Below are positions 7,963 to 15,741 of a stretch of 22,978 nt of DNA, piece after piece. Positions within the stretch are counted from its first letter, which is position 1, and each line of letters opens with the position of its first letter. The stretch comes from Mxb001 sp046046455 (GTDB taxonomy: Bacteria > Actinomycetota > Actinomycetes > S36-B12): assembly GCA_046046455.1 (NCBI GenBank), contig JBJOJS010000024.1:1-22978 (forward strand), in the 5' to 3' direction. Position numbers and translations under genes: made by a program. A model generated the notes under the pieces. It was not told where the DNA came from and searched no databases. It saw nothing but the letters and a program-made list of their open reading frames with translations.

Positions 7963-8838
7963 GTGATCGTGCTACCGCGGGAGATCGCCGAGTACGCCGA
8001 CCGCGATGACGTCGTCATCTGGGACGGCGATCCGCTGGCGCCGCCGCCCGAGACGCGCTTCTACGTGCCGTCCTACATGGCCGAGGGCTGGGCCTTCGAG
8101 GCGATGGCGCACATGCCCGTGCTCGAGGTCTGTCAACTACCGACGGCCGGATTCGAGCATGCTGTAGCGCATCTGCCGGCGGGGGTCACCCTGTGCAATG
8201 CAGCCGGTGTGCACGATGCCAGCACGGCAGAGCTCGCGGTCGCCCTCATGCTGGCCCGGTTGCGACGCATCGACGACATGGCTCGCGCGATGCCCACGGG
8301 GGAGTTCATTCACGATCGTTACGACGCTCTCGCCGACAAGCGGGTGCTCATCGTCGGCGCCGGAGGCATCGGACGCGCCCTCGCCCGGCGCCTCGAGGGA
8401 TTCGAGTGCGAGGTCATGCTCGTGGGGCGCACCGCTCGCGACGGCGTGAGCGCGCGTAGTGAGCTGGCCGGGCTCGTGCCCGGAGCCGACGTCGTCGTCA
8501 TCGCCGTACCCCTCGACGACTCCACGCGCGGGTTGGTCGATGCGGCATTCCTTGCCCTCATGGGCGATGGTGCGCTTCTCGTCAACGTTGCGCGGGGACC
8601 CATCGTCGATACCGATGCCATGCTCGCCGAAGCGGGACGCCTGTCCTTTGCTCTTGATGTCACCGACCCTGAGCCACTCCCGCCTGAGCATCCGCTCTGG
8701 CGCGCACCCGGCGTTCTCATCTCCCCGCATGTGGGTGGCAACACGACAGCCTTCCTGCCACGTGTCGGGCGGCTGGTGCGCCAGCAGATCGAACGCTGGG
8801 AGTCGGGGTTCCCGCTCGCCAACGTCATCGTGTCCTAG
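7963..8838 (+). CDS. D-isomer-specific 2-hydroxyacid dehydrogenase family protein
   Basis: A 291-residue oxidoreductase that interconverts 2-hydroxy and 2-keto acids with a nicotinamide cofactor. The Rossmann motif VGAGGIGRAL is at about 131-140. The catalytic residues are all present: R211 in NVARGPIVD, E237 in DPEPLPPEHPL and H256 in ISPHVGG. An arginine (R156, LVGR) instead of an acidic residue follows the second strand, which suggests NADP(H) preference. The start is uncertain: GTG at 7963 begins the typical VIVLP strand, with a GGTGGG some 9 nt upstream; GTG at 7969 is an alternative. The physiological substrate is unknown. Its TAG stop codon is the beginning of the -10 hexamer of the following ilvD, and the gene is divergent from the lipoprotein gene. 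Confidence 0.85.
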   Translation: MIVLPREIAEYADRDDVVIWDGDPLAPPPETRFYVPSYMAEGWAFEAMAHMPVLEVCQLPTAGFEHAVAHLPAGVTLCNAAGVHDASTAELAVALMLARLRRIDDMARAMPTGEFIHDRYDALADKRVLIVGAGGIGRALARRLEGFECEVMLVGRTARDGVSARSELAGLVPGADVVVIAVPLDDSTRGLVDAAFLALMGDGALLVNVARGPIVDTDAMLAEAGRLSFALDVTDPEPLPPEHPLWRAPGVLISPHVGGNTTAFLPRVGRLVRQQIERWESGFPLANVIVS

Positions 8839-8841
8839 GGT
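8836..8841 (+). promoter_or_regulatory. Predicted -10 element (TAGGGT) for ilvD1, formed partly by the upstream stop codon
   Basis: TAGGGT begins with the TAG stop codon of the hydroxyacid dehydrogenase and ends 7 nt before the ilvD1 ATG at 8849. This predicts a leaderless ilvD1 transcript. No Shine-Dalgarno is evident in the 7-nt gap. Confidence 0.5.
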
Positions 8842-8848
8842 GGACGGC

Positions 8849-10537
8849 ATGGCCGATATCAAGCCCCGCAGTCGTGACGTCACCGATGGCCTGGAGCGGG
8901 CACCCGCCCGCGGCATGCTCCGCGCGGTGGGCATGGGCGATGATGATTTCGCCAAGCCCCAGATCGGCGTCGCGTCCTCCTGGAACGAGATCACTCCCTG
9001 CAATCTCTCCCTCGCGCGGCTCGCCCTCGCAGCCAAGGAGGGGGTCTTCTCCGCGGGCGGCTTCCCCATGCAGTTCGGCACCATCTCGGTCTCCGATGGC
9101 ATCTCCATGGGGCACGAGGGCATGCACTTCTCGCTCGTGAGCCGCGAGATCATCGCCGACTCGGTCGAGGCGGTCATGCAGGCGGAGCGTCTCGACGGGA
9201 TGGTGACCTTCGCGGGTTGCGATAAGAGCCTCCCCGGCATGCTCATGGCGGCGGCGCGACTCGATCTCGCCAGCGTCTTCGTCTACGCCGGGTCCATCCT
9301 TCCCGGCTTCGCCAAGATGTCCGATGGTTCCGAGCGCGAAGTGACGATCATCGATGCCTTCGAGGCGGTGGGTGCGTGCGCACGCGGCCTCATGTCGCGT
9401 GAGGATGTCGACGCGATCGAGCGGGCGATCTGTCCCGGTGAGGGCGCGTGCGGTGGCATGTACACCGCCAACACCATGGCCAGCGCGGCAGAGGCCATGG
9501 GCATGTCGCTGCCCGGTTCGGCAGCCCCCCCCGCCGTCGATCGCCGTCGCGACGGGTATGCCCGCAAGTCCGGCGAGGCGGTCGTCGAGCTCATCCGCCA
9601 GGGCATCACGACTCGCGACATCATCACGCGGCAATCGCTGGAGAACGCCATTGCCGTACTCATGGCCTTCGGCGGCTCCACCAACGCAGTGCTCCACCTG
9701 CTCGCCATCGCCCATGAGGCGAACGTCGAGCTGGAGATGGAGGACTTCCACCGCATCGGCTCGAGGGTGCCCCTGCTCGGCAATCTCAAGCCCTTCGGTC
9801 GCTACGTCATGAGCGACGTGGATCGCGTGGGCGGTGTCCCTGTCGTGATGCGCGCTCTCCTCGATGCCGGTCTCATCAACGGCGACTGCCTCACGGTGAC
9901 GGGCAAGACGGTGGCGGAGAACCTCGCCGACATCGCGCCGCCGGATCCGGATGGAGAGATCCTGCGAGCCACGCGCGATCCGCTTGCACCGACCGGCGGG
10001 ATCACGATCCTGCGCGGCTCGCTCGCGCCGGAGGGCGCTGTGGTCAAGAACGCCGGGGTGCCCGTGACGTCGTTCGAAGGCACCGCTCGGGTATTCGAGC
10101 GCGAGCAGGCGGCCATGGCGGCCCTGGAGGATGGCACCATCCAGGCCGGTGACGTCATCGTCATTCGCTACGAGGGCCCCAAGGGGGGCCCCGGTATGCG
10201 CGAGATGCTCATGATCACCGGCGCGATCAAGGGCGCCGGCCTGGGCAAGGACGTCCTGCTCATCACCGATGGCCGCTTCTCGGGTGGCACGACGGGGCTA
10301 TGCGTGGGCCATGTCGCACCCGAAGCCGTGGATGGCGGTCCGATCGGCCTGGTGCGCGACGGCGATCGCATTCGCATCGACATCCCGTCGCGCACACTCG
10401 ATCTACTCGTCGACGACGACGAGCTTGCGCGCCGGCGGGCGGCGTTCGCGCCGCTCCCGCCGCGTTACACCCGGGGGGTCCTCGCGAAGTACGCCAAGCT
10501 CGTCGGCTCCGCGAGTCGCGGCGCCGTCTGCGACTAG
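8849..10537 (+). CDS. ilvD: Dihydroxyacid dehydratase family protein, copy 1 (IlvD or sugar-acid dehydratase)
   Basis: A 562-residue member of the IlvD/Edd family of iron-sulfur dehydratases. The three cluster cysteines are present (C51 in TPCN, C124 in AGCDKS, C201 in ACGGMYTANTM), as are the DGRFSGG loop with the catalytic serine and a GGPIGLVRDGDRI motif. The length matches the short bacterial DHAD form. DHAD converts 2,3-dihydroxyisovalerate and 2,3-dihydroxy-3-methylvalerate into the keto-acid precursors of valine and isoleucine. A second, clearly paralogous copy begins at 16628. This copy sits next to an FAH-family hydrolase (GTG 11 nt downstream) and near an apiose-like operon, so it may act on a sugar acid. 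The family is certain; the substrate is not. ATG 8849 follows a predicted leaderless promoter. Confidence 0.9.
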   Translation: MADIKPRSRDVTDGLERAPARGMLRAVGMGDDDFAKPQIGVASSWNEITPCNLSLARLALAAKEGVFSAGGFPMQFGTISVSDGISMGHEGMHFSLVSREIIADSVEAVMQAERLDGMVTFAGCDKSLPGMLMAAARLDLASVFVYAGSILPGFAKMSDGSEREVTIIDAFEAVGACARGLMSREDVDAIERAICPGEGACGGMYTANTMASAAEAMGMSLPGSAAPPAVDRRRDGYARKSGEAVVELIRQGITTRDIITRQSLENAIAVLMAFGGSTNAVLHLLAIAHEANVELEMEDFHRIGSRVPLLGNLKPFGRYVMSDVDRVGGVPVVMRALLDAGLINGDCLTVTGKTVAENLADIAPPDPDGEILRATRDPLAPTGGITILRGSLAPEGAVVKNAGVPVTSFEGTARVFEREQAAMAALEDGTIQAGDVIVIRYEGPKGGPGMREMLMITGAIKGAGLGKDVLLITDGRFSGGTTGLCVGHVAPEAVDGGPIGLVRDGDRIRIDIPSRTLDLLVDDDELARRRAAFAPLPPRYTRGVLAKYAKLVGSASRGAVCD

Positions 10538-10548
10538 AAGGGTCTCCC

Positions 10549-11409
10549 GTGAAGCTCATCCGTGTCGGTGCCCGCGGCGCCGAGGTTCCCGCCGTGCTCG
10601 GGCCGGCAGGGGAGCGGTACGACGTCTCCTCGCTCACGCCTGACTTCGATGCTGCGTTCTTCGCGCGAGACGGCCTCGCGGACCTGCAGGCCCGCTGGGC
10701 TGCGGGGGAGATCGCGGCGCTGCCCACCCTGTCGCCCGAGGCGCGTCTAGGAGCGCCCATCGCTCGCCCGGGACACCTTGTGTGCGCTGGCCTCAACTAC
10801 GCCGATCACGCGGCGGAGTCGGGCATGGCCATCCCGGAGGAGCCGCTGCTCTTCACCAAGGCCCCCAACACGGTGATCGGTCCGACGGACGACGTCCACA
10901 TCCCGCGCGGTGCGACCAAGGTCGACTACGAGGTCGAACTCGGCATCGTCATCGGCGGGACCTGCCGATACCTCGATTCACCCGCTGATGCGTGGTCGCG
11001 GATCGCGGGCTTCGTCGTGAGTAACGACGTCTCCGAACGCAGCTTCCAACTCGATCGCGGTGGCCAGTGGATGAAGGGTAAGTCCGCGGAGACCTTCAAC
11101 CCCCTGGGTCCCTGGCTCGTCACGACGGACGAGGTGGATGTGACCGGGGGACTCGACCTCTGGCTCGACGTCGATGGGCAGCGACGCCAGACCGGTAGCA
11201 CGACGTCCCTCATCTTCCCTGTCGACGTACTCATCCACTACATCAGCCAGTTCCTCGTGCTCGACCCCGGCGACCTCGTCAACACGGGGACGCCACCCGG
11301 TGTCGCCATGGGCATGGCCGACCCCGCATGGGTGCAGCCCGGTCAGCTGGTCACGGCGGGGATCAGCGGCCTTGGGGAGCAGCGCTCGCGGTTCGTGACC
11401 GCGCCATAA
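10549..11409 (+). CDS. Fumarylacetoacetate hydrolase (FAH) family protein
   Basis: A 286-residue enzyme of the FAH superfamily. The metal ligands appear as E128 and E130 in DYEVELG and D160 in SNDVSER. The motifs AGLNYADHA, FTKAPNTVIGP, MKGKSAETFNPLGPWLVT, GSTTSLIF and NTGTPPGV are typical of the family. Relatives hydrolyse C-C bonds in diketo acids (for example in oxidative L-rhamnose or L-fucose routes), decarboxylate oxaloacetate, or dehydrate 2-keto-3-deoxy-pentonates. The start GTG at 10549 has AAGGG 6-7 nt upstream and lies 11 nt after ilvD1, so the two are probably one operon. A dehydratase next to an FAH enzyme is the usual layout of non-phosphorylative sugar-acid catabolism, which favours a role after IlvD1. 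The exact reaction cannot be read from sequence. Confidence 0.88.
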   Translation: MKLIRVGARGAEVPAVLGPAGERYDVSSLTPDFDAAFFARDGLADLQARWAAGEIAALPTLSPEARLGAPIARPGHLVCAGLNYADHAAESGMAIPEEPLLFTKAPNTVIGPTDDVHIPRGATKVDYEVELGIVIGGTCRYLDSPADAWSRIAGFVVSNDVSERSFQLDRGGQWMKGKSAETFNPLGPWLVTTDEVDVTGGLDLWLDVDGQRRQTGSTTSLIFPVDVLIHYISQFLVLDPGDLVNTGTPPGVAMGMADPAWVQPGQLVTAGISGLGEQRSRFVTAP

Positions 11410-11432
11410 CCGATCGGTCCTCTTGGCGCGGC

Positions 11433-11438
11433 TAGGGT
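11433..11438 (+). promoter_or_regulatory. Predicted -10 element (TAGGGT) for the DUF2510 gene, leaderless
   Basis: TAGGGT ends 7 nt before the ATG at 11446, with no ribosome-binding sequence between them. This is the same hexamer and nearly the same spacing as at ilvD1. It gives the gene its own start, although read-through from the FAH gene 36 nt upstream is possible. Confidence 0.5.
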
Positions 11439-11445
11439 CGTCCGC

Positions 11446-12114
11446 ATGAGCGAGCAGAACCCGACACCGCATGCGCCCGCCCCCGCAGGTTGGTACCCCG
11501 ACCCTCAAGCCCCCGGTCAGCAGCGCTACTGGGATGGCGCAGCCTGGACGGCTGGCACGGCGGGCAACGCGTTGACCGCACCGGGTGTCGCGGGACCTAC
11601 GACGTCGACCAAGGCCATCATCGGGCTGGTGCTGGCTATCGTCTCGTGGCCGCTCTGCCCGATCATCGCTGCGATCCCCGCGCTCATCCTGGCCCACGCG
11701 TCGGACAGGGAGATCACGGCCTCGGACGGACGGATCACGGGTGCGGGACTCAACACAGCGACCCGCATCATCGCCTGGCTCAATATTGCGGTCTCCCTTG
11801 TCGCGGGTGTGGTTATCGCGGTGCTGGCCGCGATCGGTGTCATCTTCACCGCCGAAGTGGCGTCGACGCTGGACCCTTCGATCAACTCGAAGACCGGCCT
11901 TGCCGATGGTCAGTATGCGCTCGAGCCGTCGAGGCGAGTGAACTTCGACAACGAGTGCAGTTACGGCGGAGTGGTCTCGATGCCCGGCAACCCCAACGTG
12001 GGAGACGTGACCGTCTACGGGCGCGGACCCGTCGAGTGCCCCGACCTGGTCGAGGTGCAGGTCGTCTTCATCGATGTGACCGATGGCGTTGCCCGCATCA
12101 TCAGCGTGGAGTAG
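11446..12114 (+). CDS. DUF2510 domain membrane protein of unknown function
   Basis: A 222-residue protein. Residues 14-36 form a DUF2510 motif (AGWYPDP, then RYWDGAAWT), a short Trp-rich module common on actinobacterial membrane proteins. Two hydrophobic helices follow, at about 55-83 and 105-135, joined by a polar loop containing ASDREITASDGRITGAGLN, resembling DUF4190-like repeats. The roughly 85-residue C-terminal part is soluble and has two cysteines (C171, C198) that could pair outside the cell. With two helices, the DUF2510 and C-terminal parts should lie on the same side, unless the first hydrophobic stretch does not cross. No function can be assigned. The gene is convergent with the SDR gene, with only 8 bp between stop codons and no visible terminator. 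Confidence 0.8.
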   Translation: MSEQNPTPHAPAPAGWYPDPQAPGQQRYWDGAAWTAGTAGNALTAPGVAGPTTSTKAIIGLVLAIVSWPLCPIIAAIPALILAHASDREITASDGRITGAGLNTATRIIAWLNIAVSLVAGVVIAVLAAIGVIFTAEVASTLDPSINSKTGLADGQYALEPSRRVNFDNECSYGGVVSMPGNPNVGDVTVYGRGPVECPDLVEVQVVFIDVTDGVARIISVE

Positions 12115-12122
12115 ACCGACTC

Positions 12123-12914
12123 TCACATGTCGCGGAAGGCATCCCAGTCTGCGCCGATGGTGAGTCCGCCGTCGAGCACGATCGTCTGCCCTGTCACCCA
12201 GGAGGACGCGTCGCTGGCGAGGTAGACGACTGAGCCGATGAGGTCCTCGGGTACGCCGAGGCGTCCGACCGGCGTCACATGGTCGAACCACCTCTGACGG
12301 TGGTCCTCCCCCCAGAGCGGTTTGGTGAACTCCGTCTTGATGACGAAGGGCTCGATCGCGTTGACCCGGATGCCGTCGGCAGCCCACTCACGGGCGCAAC
12401 TGCGCGTAAGCGAGGTGACGCCCGCCTTGGTGGCGGCGTACACGGAGATGGTGTTGAAGCTGAAGCGCGCGCTGAGCGAACTCAGGTTGACGATGCAGCC
12501 CTTGCCCTGCGGTCGCATGATCGCGTACGCCGCCTGGCTGGCGAAGTAGATCGCACGGAGGTTGACCGAGACGATGGCGTCGAAATCTTCGGGGGTGACC
12601 TCCTCTATCGGCTTGCGCCGGTTGATGCCGACGCCGTTGAGGAGGACATCGAGACCGCCGAGTGCATCCGCGCCCTGGCGCACGACCTCCGCGGATCCCT
12701 CGGCCGTGGAGACGTCACCCACGACCTCCACCGCCTGACCCCCCGCTGCCCGGATGTCCGCGACGATGGGAGCCACGCGCTCAGGGGAGAGGTCATGGAC
12801 GCCCACGTGCGCACCGCGTGCGGCGAAGGCGCGAGCCATCACCGAGCCGAGCGCTCCGCCCGCTCCCGTGATGAGCACACGGCGGCCGTCGAGGTCGAAG
12901 AGCGGATCGGTCAC
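12123..12914 (-). CDS. Short-chain dehydrogenase/reductase (SDR), last gene of the apiose-like operon
   Basis: A 263-residue classical SDR. The cofactor motif TGAGGALG is at 17-24, a modified NNAG motif reads LNGVG at 92-96, and the catalytic residues are S146, Y159 and K163 (YAATK). The C-terminal TGQTIVLDGG is typical. The aspartate in HDLSPER, after the second strand, suggests NAD(H). Relatives oxidise or reduce sugar acids (gluconate 5-dehydrogenase, KduD). The GTG start at 12914 overlaps the stop of the lactonase-like gene and is preceded by GGGAGGG, so the two are translationally coupled. In this operon it probably oxidises a hydroxyl of apionate or of a downstream keto acid; this is inference from position. 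Confidence 0.88.
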   Translation of the reverse strand: MTDPLFDLDGRRVLITGAGGALGSVMARAFAARGAHVGVHDLSPERVAPIVADIRAAGGQAVEVVGDVSTAEGSAEVVRQGADALGGLDVLLNGVGINRRKPIEEVTPEDFDAIVSVNLRAIYFASQAAYAIMRPQGKGCIVNLSSLSARFSFNTISVYAATKAGVTSLTRSCAREWAADGIRVNAIEPFVIKTEFTKPLWGEDHRQRWFDHVTPVGRLGVPEDLIGSVVYLASDASSWVTGQTIVLDGGLTIGADWDAFRDM

Positions 12915-14671
12915 GGTGCCCTCCCATGCAGGTCGATGATCTTCACATCATGGGGCTCGAGGGTGACGTTGGCATGCGCGGCGCCGATGAGTCGCGCCTC
13001 GCGTGGGCTGTCCGTGAGATTGACGACGATTGCTCGACGCCCGGCGGATCCGTCGATGACGACGGCGTCGACGGACTCGGGGTCATCCGAGACCGTGGGG
13101 AGCAGGGCGCTGGCCTCAGCGAGGGCGCGCACGACGTCGGCGACGGGGAAGGCCTCACCGGGCAGGGAGGCGAATGCCGGATCCTCAGGCCCGGCATCTC
13201 GGGCGCGCAGCCCCTTCCAGCCGAGGTCGTCAAAGAGGGTGACAGCCGAGATGGTCCCGGGGATGCTCAAGGAGCGCACAGCCATTGCCGCCCACGCGCC
13301 TGCGAACCACGTGCGTTGCCGTGCGTCGACATCGGCGGGCAGATCAGTGTTGCTGACGTCCGCATCGGGATCGGTGGCGTTGGGATTGAAGCGCGGTCGC
13401 AGTGTGACCGGCCCGACGTGGACGCGCGTATCTCTCGTGAGTCGAGGTGCGTCGGACGCGATGATCTCAAGGGTTGCGGTGTTCTGCAGGACAGACCGGT
13501 CGTCCGATGCGTGCACCTGGGGATTGACGGAGAACGTCGTCCAAGCGACACCCGATGAGTCCGGAGCCTGGCGATTGAGTTCGGTGAAGTAGAGATCGGT
13601 CCCGCAGCCCCAGGGCAGGTCAGGCCCGAGGCGCGATCGCCAGGCATCGAGGGTCGCGCGCGAGGTGACCTTCTCGTCCGGGTGGATGATCCAGACCCCG
13701 GCCAGCGTGCTGCCCGCCTCCGCGAGAGGGGCGGTGAGTGCGGTGTCGGGCTCGGCCTCACTGTGCAGAGCGATGAAGAGCCGGGCGTCCAGCGCGCGTG
13801 CGCGCCCCACGGCGTCGCGCACCCGCTCGACCGCATCCACTTCGGCGGCATCGATGTCCGCGTGCAGATGGCCGAGTCCGAGCGTGCGAAGGAAGTCGGT
13901 CTCGTCCTGAGTCCATGGTGCCCGGGTCGTGTGCACGCCGAAGCTCGGCAGGGGCTGAGGTGAATCGCTCACCGTGATCTCCACGGGACCCTCCGCGGCG
14001 GGGAGGGGCGGGGTGAGCGGAGCACCGGCAAGCGAGAGCGTCACGGATTGGCGGATCGGATCGCCCGGTCGGACCTCGACGGGGAAGGGTAGGGAGATGG
14101 GTGTGCAGTAGGTCTTGTAGGAGGCGTCGCTCCAGTTTCGGTGATCCTCGGTCTCGAAGACCTCTCCGTCGAACTCCAGGCGCGCGACCGCGCCGTCGCC
14201 GACGGGGTAGGTCATCGCGGTGATGTCGAGGAAGGGCTGATGCGGGGAGATCGCGTCGGGGAAGGCGCTCACCTCGACGGTGCCGTCCGTGTGGGTGATC
14301 TCGCAGGACCGCCCGGCGAAACCGGCCATGGGATGCAGCACGCAGATGCCGAGGCGATTGCGCAGGAAGGGTGCGCTCGCCTCTCCGCGGAGCGCGTAGC
14401 GCAGGGTGCCGTCTGCGTGACCCTCGATGTCCATCCTCGTCGTGGAGGGCTCGGCATCGAAGGTCCCGTGCGCCTCGACGCGAATCGTGAACGAGTCACC
14501 TCGGTCGTCGATCTCCTCGCTCACGATTCGCCACGGGCGTGCGGTCCAGTTGCGATCCTGGAAGACGACGTACACCCGACGCAGGATCTCCTCGTCGCCG
14601 AGGCGGACGCATCGCAGGTCGCCGGAGTCGTACTCGAGGCGCAGCGGCCCCGCGGTGAGGGGGACGGACAT
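12911..14671 (-). CDS. apnL: Probable D-apionate lactonase (ApnL-like three-domain protein)
   Basis: A 586-residue protein without signal peptide. The N-terminal part (about 1-230) is a beta-rich domain with the striking segments LRNRLGICVLHPMAGFAG, SPHQPFLDI and NWSDASYKTYCTP (179-191), which I recognise from the D-apionate lactonase family of Paraburkholderia apiose clusters. A middle part (about 240-470, starting FGVHTTRAPW with LHADI inside) looks like a TIM barrel, and a beta domain (about 500-586) ends the chain. ApnL opens D-apionolactone to D-apionate. The neighbour upstream (2-nt gap) is a Gfo/Idh/MocA dehydrogenase, the family of D-apiose dehydrogenase that would make this lactone. 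The call is from remembered family motifs plus context; a remote glycosidase-like protein is the alternative. Confidence 0.68.
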   Translation of the reverse strand: MSVPLTAGPLRLEYDSGDLRCVRLGDEEILRRVYVVFQDRNWTARPWRIVSEEIDDRGDSFTIRVEAHGTFDAEPSTTRMDIEGHADGTLRYALRGEASAPFLRNRLGICVLHPMAGFAGRSCEITHTDGTVEVSAFPDAISPHQPFLDITAMTYPVGDGAVARLEFDGEVFETEDHRNWSDASYKTYCTPISLPFPVEVRPGDPIRQSVTLSLAGAPLTPPLPAAEGPVEITVSDSPQPLPSFGVHTTRAPWTQDETDFLRTLGLGHLHADIDAAEVDAVERVRDAVGRARALDARLFIALHSEAEPDTALTAPLAEAGSTLAGVWIIHPDEKVTSRATLDAWRSRLGPDLPWGCGTDLYFTELNRQAPDSSGVAWTTFSVNPQVHASDDRSVLQNTATLEIIASDAPRLTRDTRVHVGPVTLRPRFNPNATDPDADVSNTDLPADVDARQRTWFAGAWAAMAVRSLSIPGTISAVTLFDDLGWKGLRARDAGPEDPAFASLPGEAFPVADVVRALAEASALLPTVSDDPESVDAVVIDGSAGRRAIVVNLTDSPREARLIGAAHANVTLEPHDVKIIDLHGRAP

Positions 14672-14673
14672 GC

Positions 14674-15741
14674 TCAGCCGGCGCTTCCCACGCGGTAGGG
14701 AAGGCCGGTCTCCAGGGATTCGTAGGCGCCGAGAGTGAGCTCCATCGTGCGCAGCGTGTCAGCGCCACTCGTCTCGGGCGTGCGACCCGTGCGCAGGCAC
14801 TCGACCCAGTGGCGCTGGAGCGTGACGACGCTGTCCTGGATGCCGTTCCACGGCCGTGAAGCCCACGCGTGCTCCGGGATCTGGAGGTCCTCGTCGATCA
14901 CCGTCGCACCCGTCATGCGTGCTGCGGAGTCGCCGACATCGACGGGGTGAGAGACCACCTGGAGGTGGTAGTCGGGGCCGAGCGTGATCAGGCCCTTCGT
15001 CCCCTCAAGGGTGACGAAGGCCTGAGGGTACGTCGAGTGATCGGAGAAGGTCTCGTAGCTCGCATCGGCGATCGCCGTGGCACCGGGCATGCGCATGATC
15101 ACCGTGGCGACATCCTCGCCGACGATGCGCGGGTTGACCTTGAGCGCCTCGGCGTAGAGGGACTCCGGCTCGCCCATGAAGAAGCGAGCCAGGTCGAACA
15201 GGTGCACGGCGACGTCCACGATGATCATCCGCTCACTGTCGAGGAGCCATGGCTGCGCGGAGTAGCAGTCGTGGAAGCTGCGGAAGCTGAATCGACCGAA
15301 GAACGGCCTGCCGATGGCGCCGCTGTCGAGGATCTCCTTGACCCGTCGCATGGGGTGCTGGAAGCGGAAGTTCTCGTGGACCATGAACGGCAGGTCCTTG
15401 GCCGCCATCGCCTCGACCATGGCGCGCGCATCCTCAAGATCCCAGGCGAGGGGCTTCTGGCAGATCGCGGCGACGCCGTGCTCGGCCGCCAGATGCACCA
15501 TCATCGGATGCGTCGGGGGAGTGGTGGCAATGTCGACGAAGTCCAGATCCTCGTTCGCGAAGAGCTCGGCGGCATCGGCGTAGGGCCGGCCACCGAAGTC
15601 ACGAGCGGCAGCCTCGAGGCGCTGCGGATCGGTGTCGCATACGGCGACGAGCTCGACGTCGGGGATCTCGGCCCACGCGTGGAGATGGTTCTGCGCGAAG
15701 AACCCCGTGCCGATGACGGCGAAGCGGTATGGCCTGCTCAT
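14674..15741 (-). CDS. apsD: Gfo/Idh/MocA family dehydrogenase, probable D-apiose dehydrogenase
   Basis: A 355-residue NAD(P)-dependent sugar oxidoreductase. The N-terminal Rossmann motif is VIGTGFFAQNHLHAW (9-23), with D36 after the second strand favouring NAD. The usual EKP motif reads CQKP with K96; Gln replaces Glu. The C-terminal half carries FRFQHPMRRVKEIL, SFRSFHD and DVAVHLFDLARFFMGEP, the last containing the family histidine. The FFAQNHLHAW start and its position next to an ApnL-like gene suggest oxidation of D-apiose to D-apionolactone. The ATG at 15741 overlaps the stop of the rhodanese gene (ATGA) and was preferred to the in-frame extension to 15783, which lies within that gene. 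Family assignment is firm; substrate is inferred. Confidence 0.78.
   Translation of the reverse strand: MSRPYRFAVIGTGFFAQNHLHAWAEIPDVELVAVCDTDPQRLEAAARDFGGRPYADAAELFANEDLDFVDIATTPPTHPMMVHLAAEHGVAAICQKPLAWDLEDARAMVEAMAAKDLPFMVHENFRFQHPMRRVKEILDSGAIGRPFFGRFSFRSFHDCYSAQPWLLDSERMIIVDVAVHLFDLARFFMGEPESLYAEALKVNPRIVGEDVATVIMRMPGATAIADASYETFSDHSTYPQAFVTLEGTKGLITLGPDYHLQVVSHPVDVGDSAARMTGATVIDEDLQIPEHAWASRPWNGIQDSVVTLQRHWVECLRTGRTPETSGADTLRTMELTLGAYESLETGLPYRVGSAG

Noticed and set aside
12115..12122. Terminator between the convergent DUF2510 and SDR genes
   Set aside because: Only 8 bp separate the stop codons, and no hairpin with a T-tract is visible in or around the gap.
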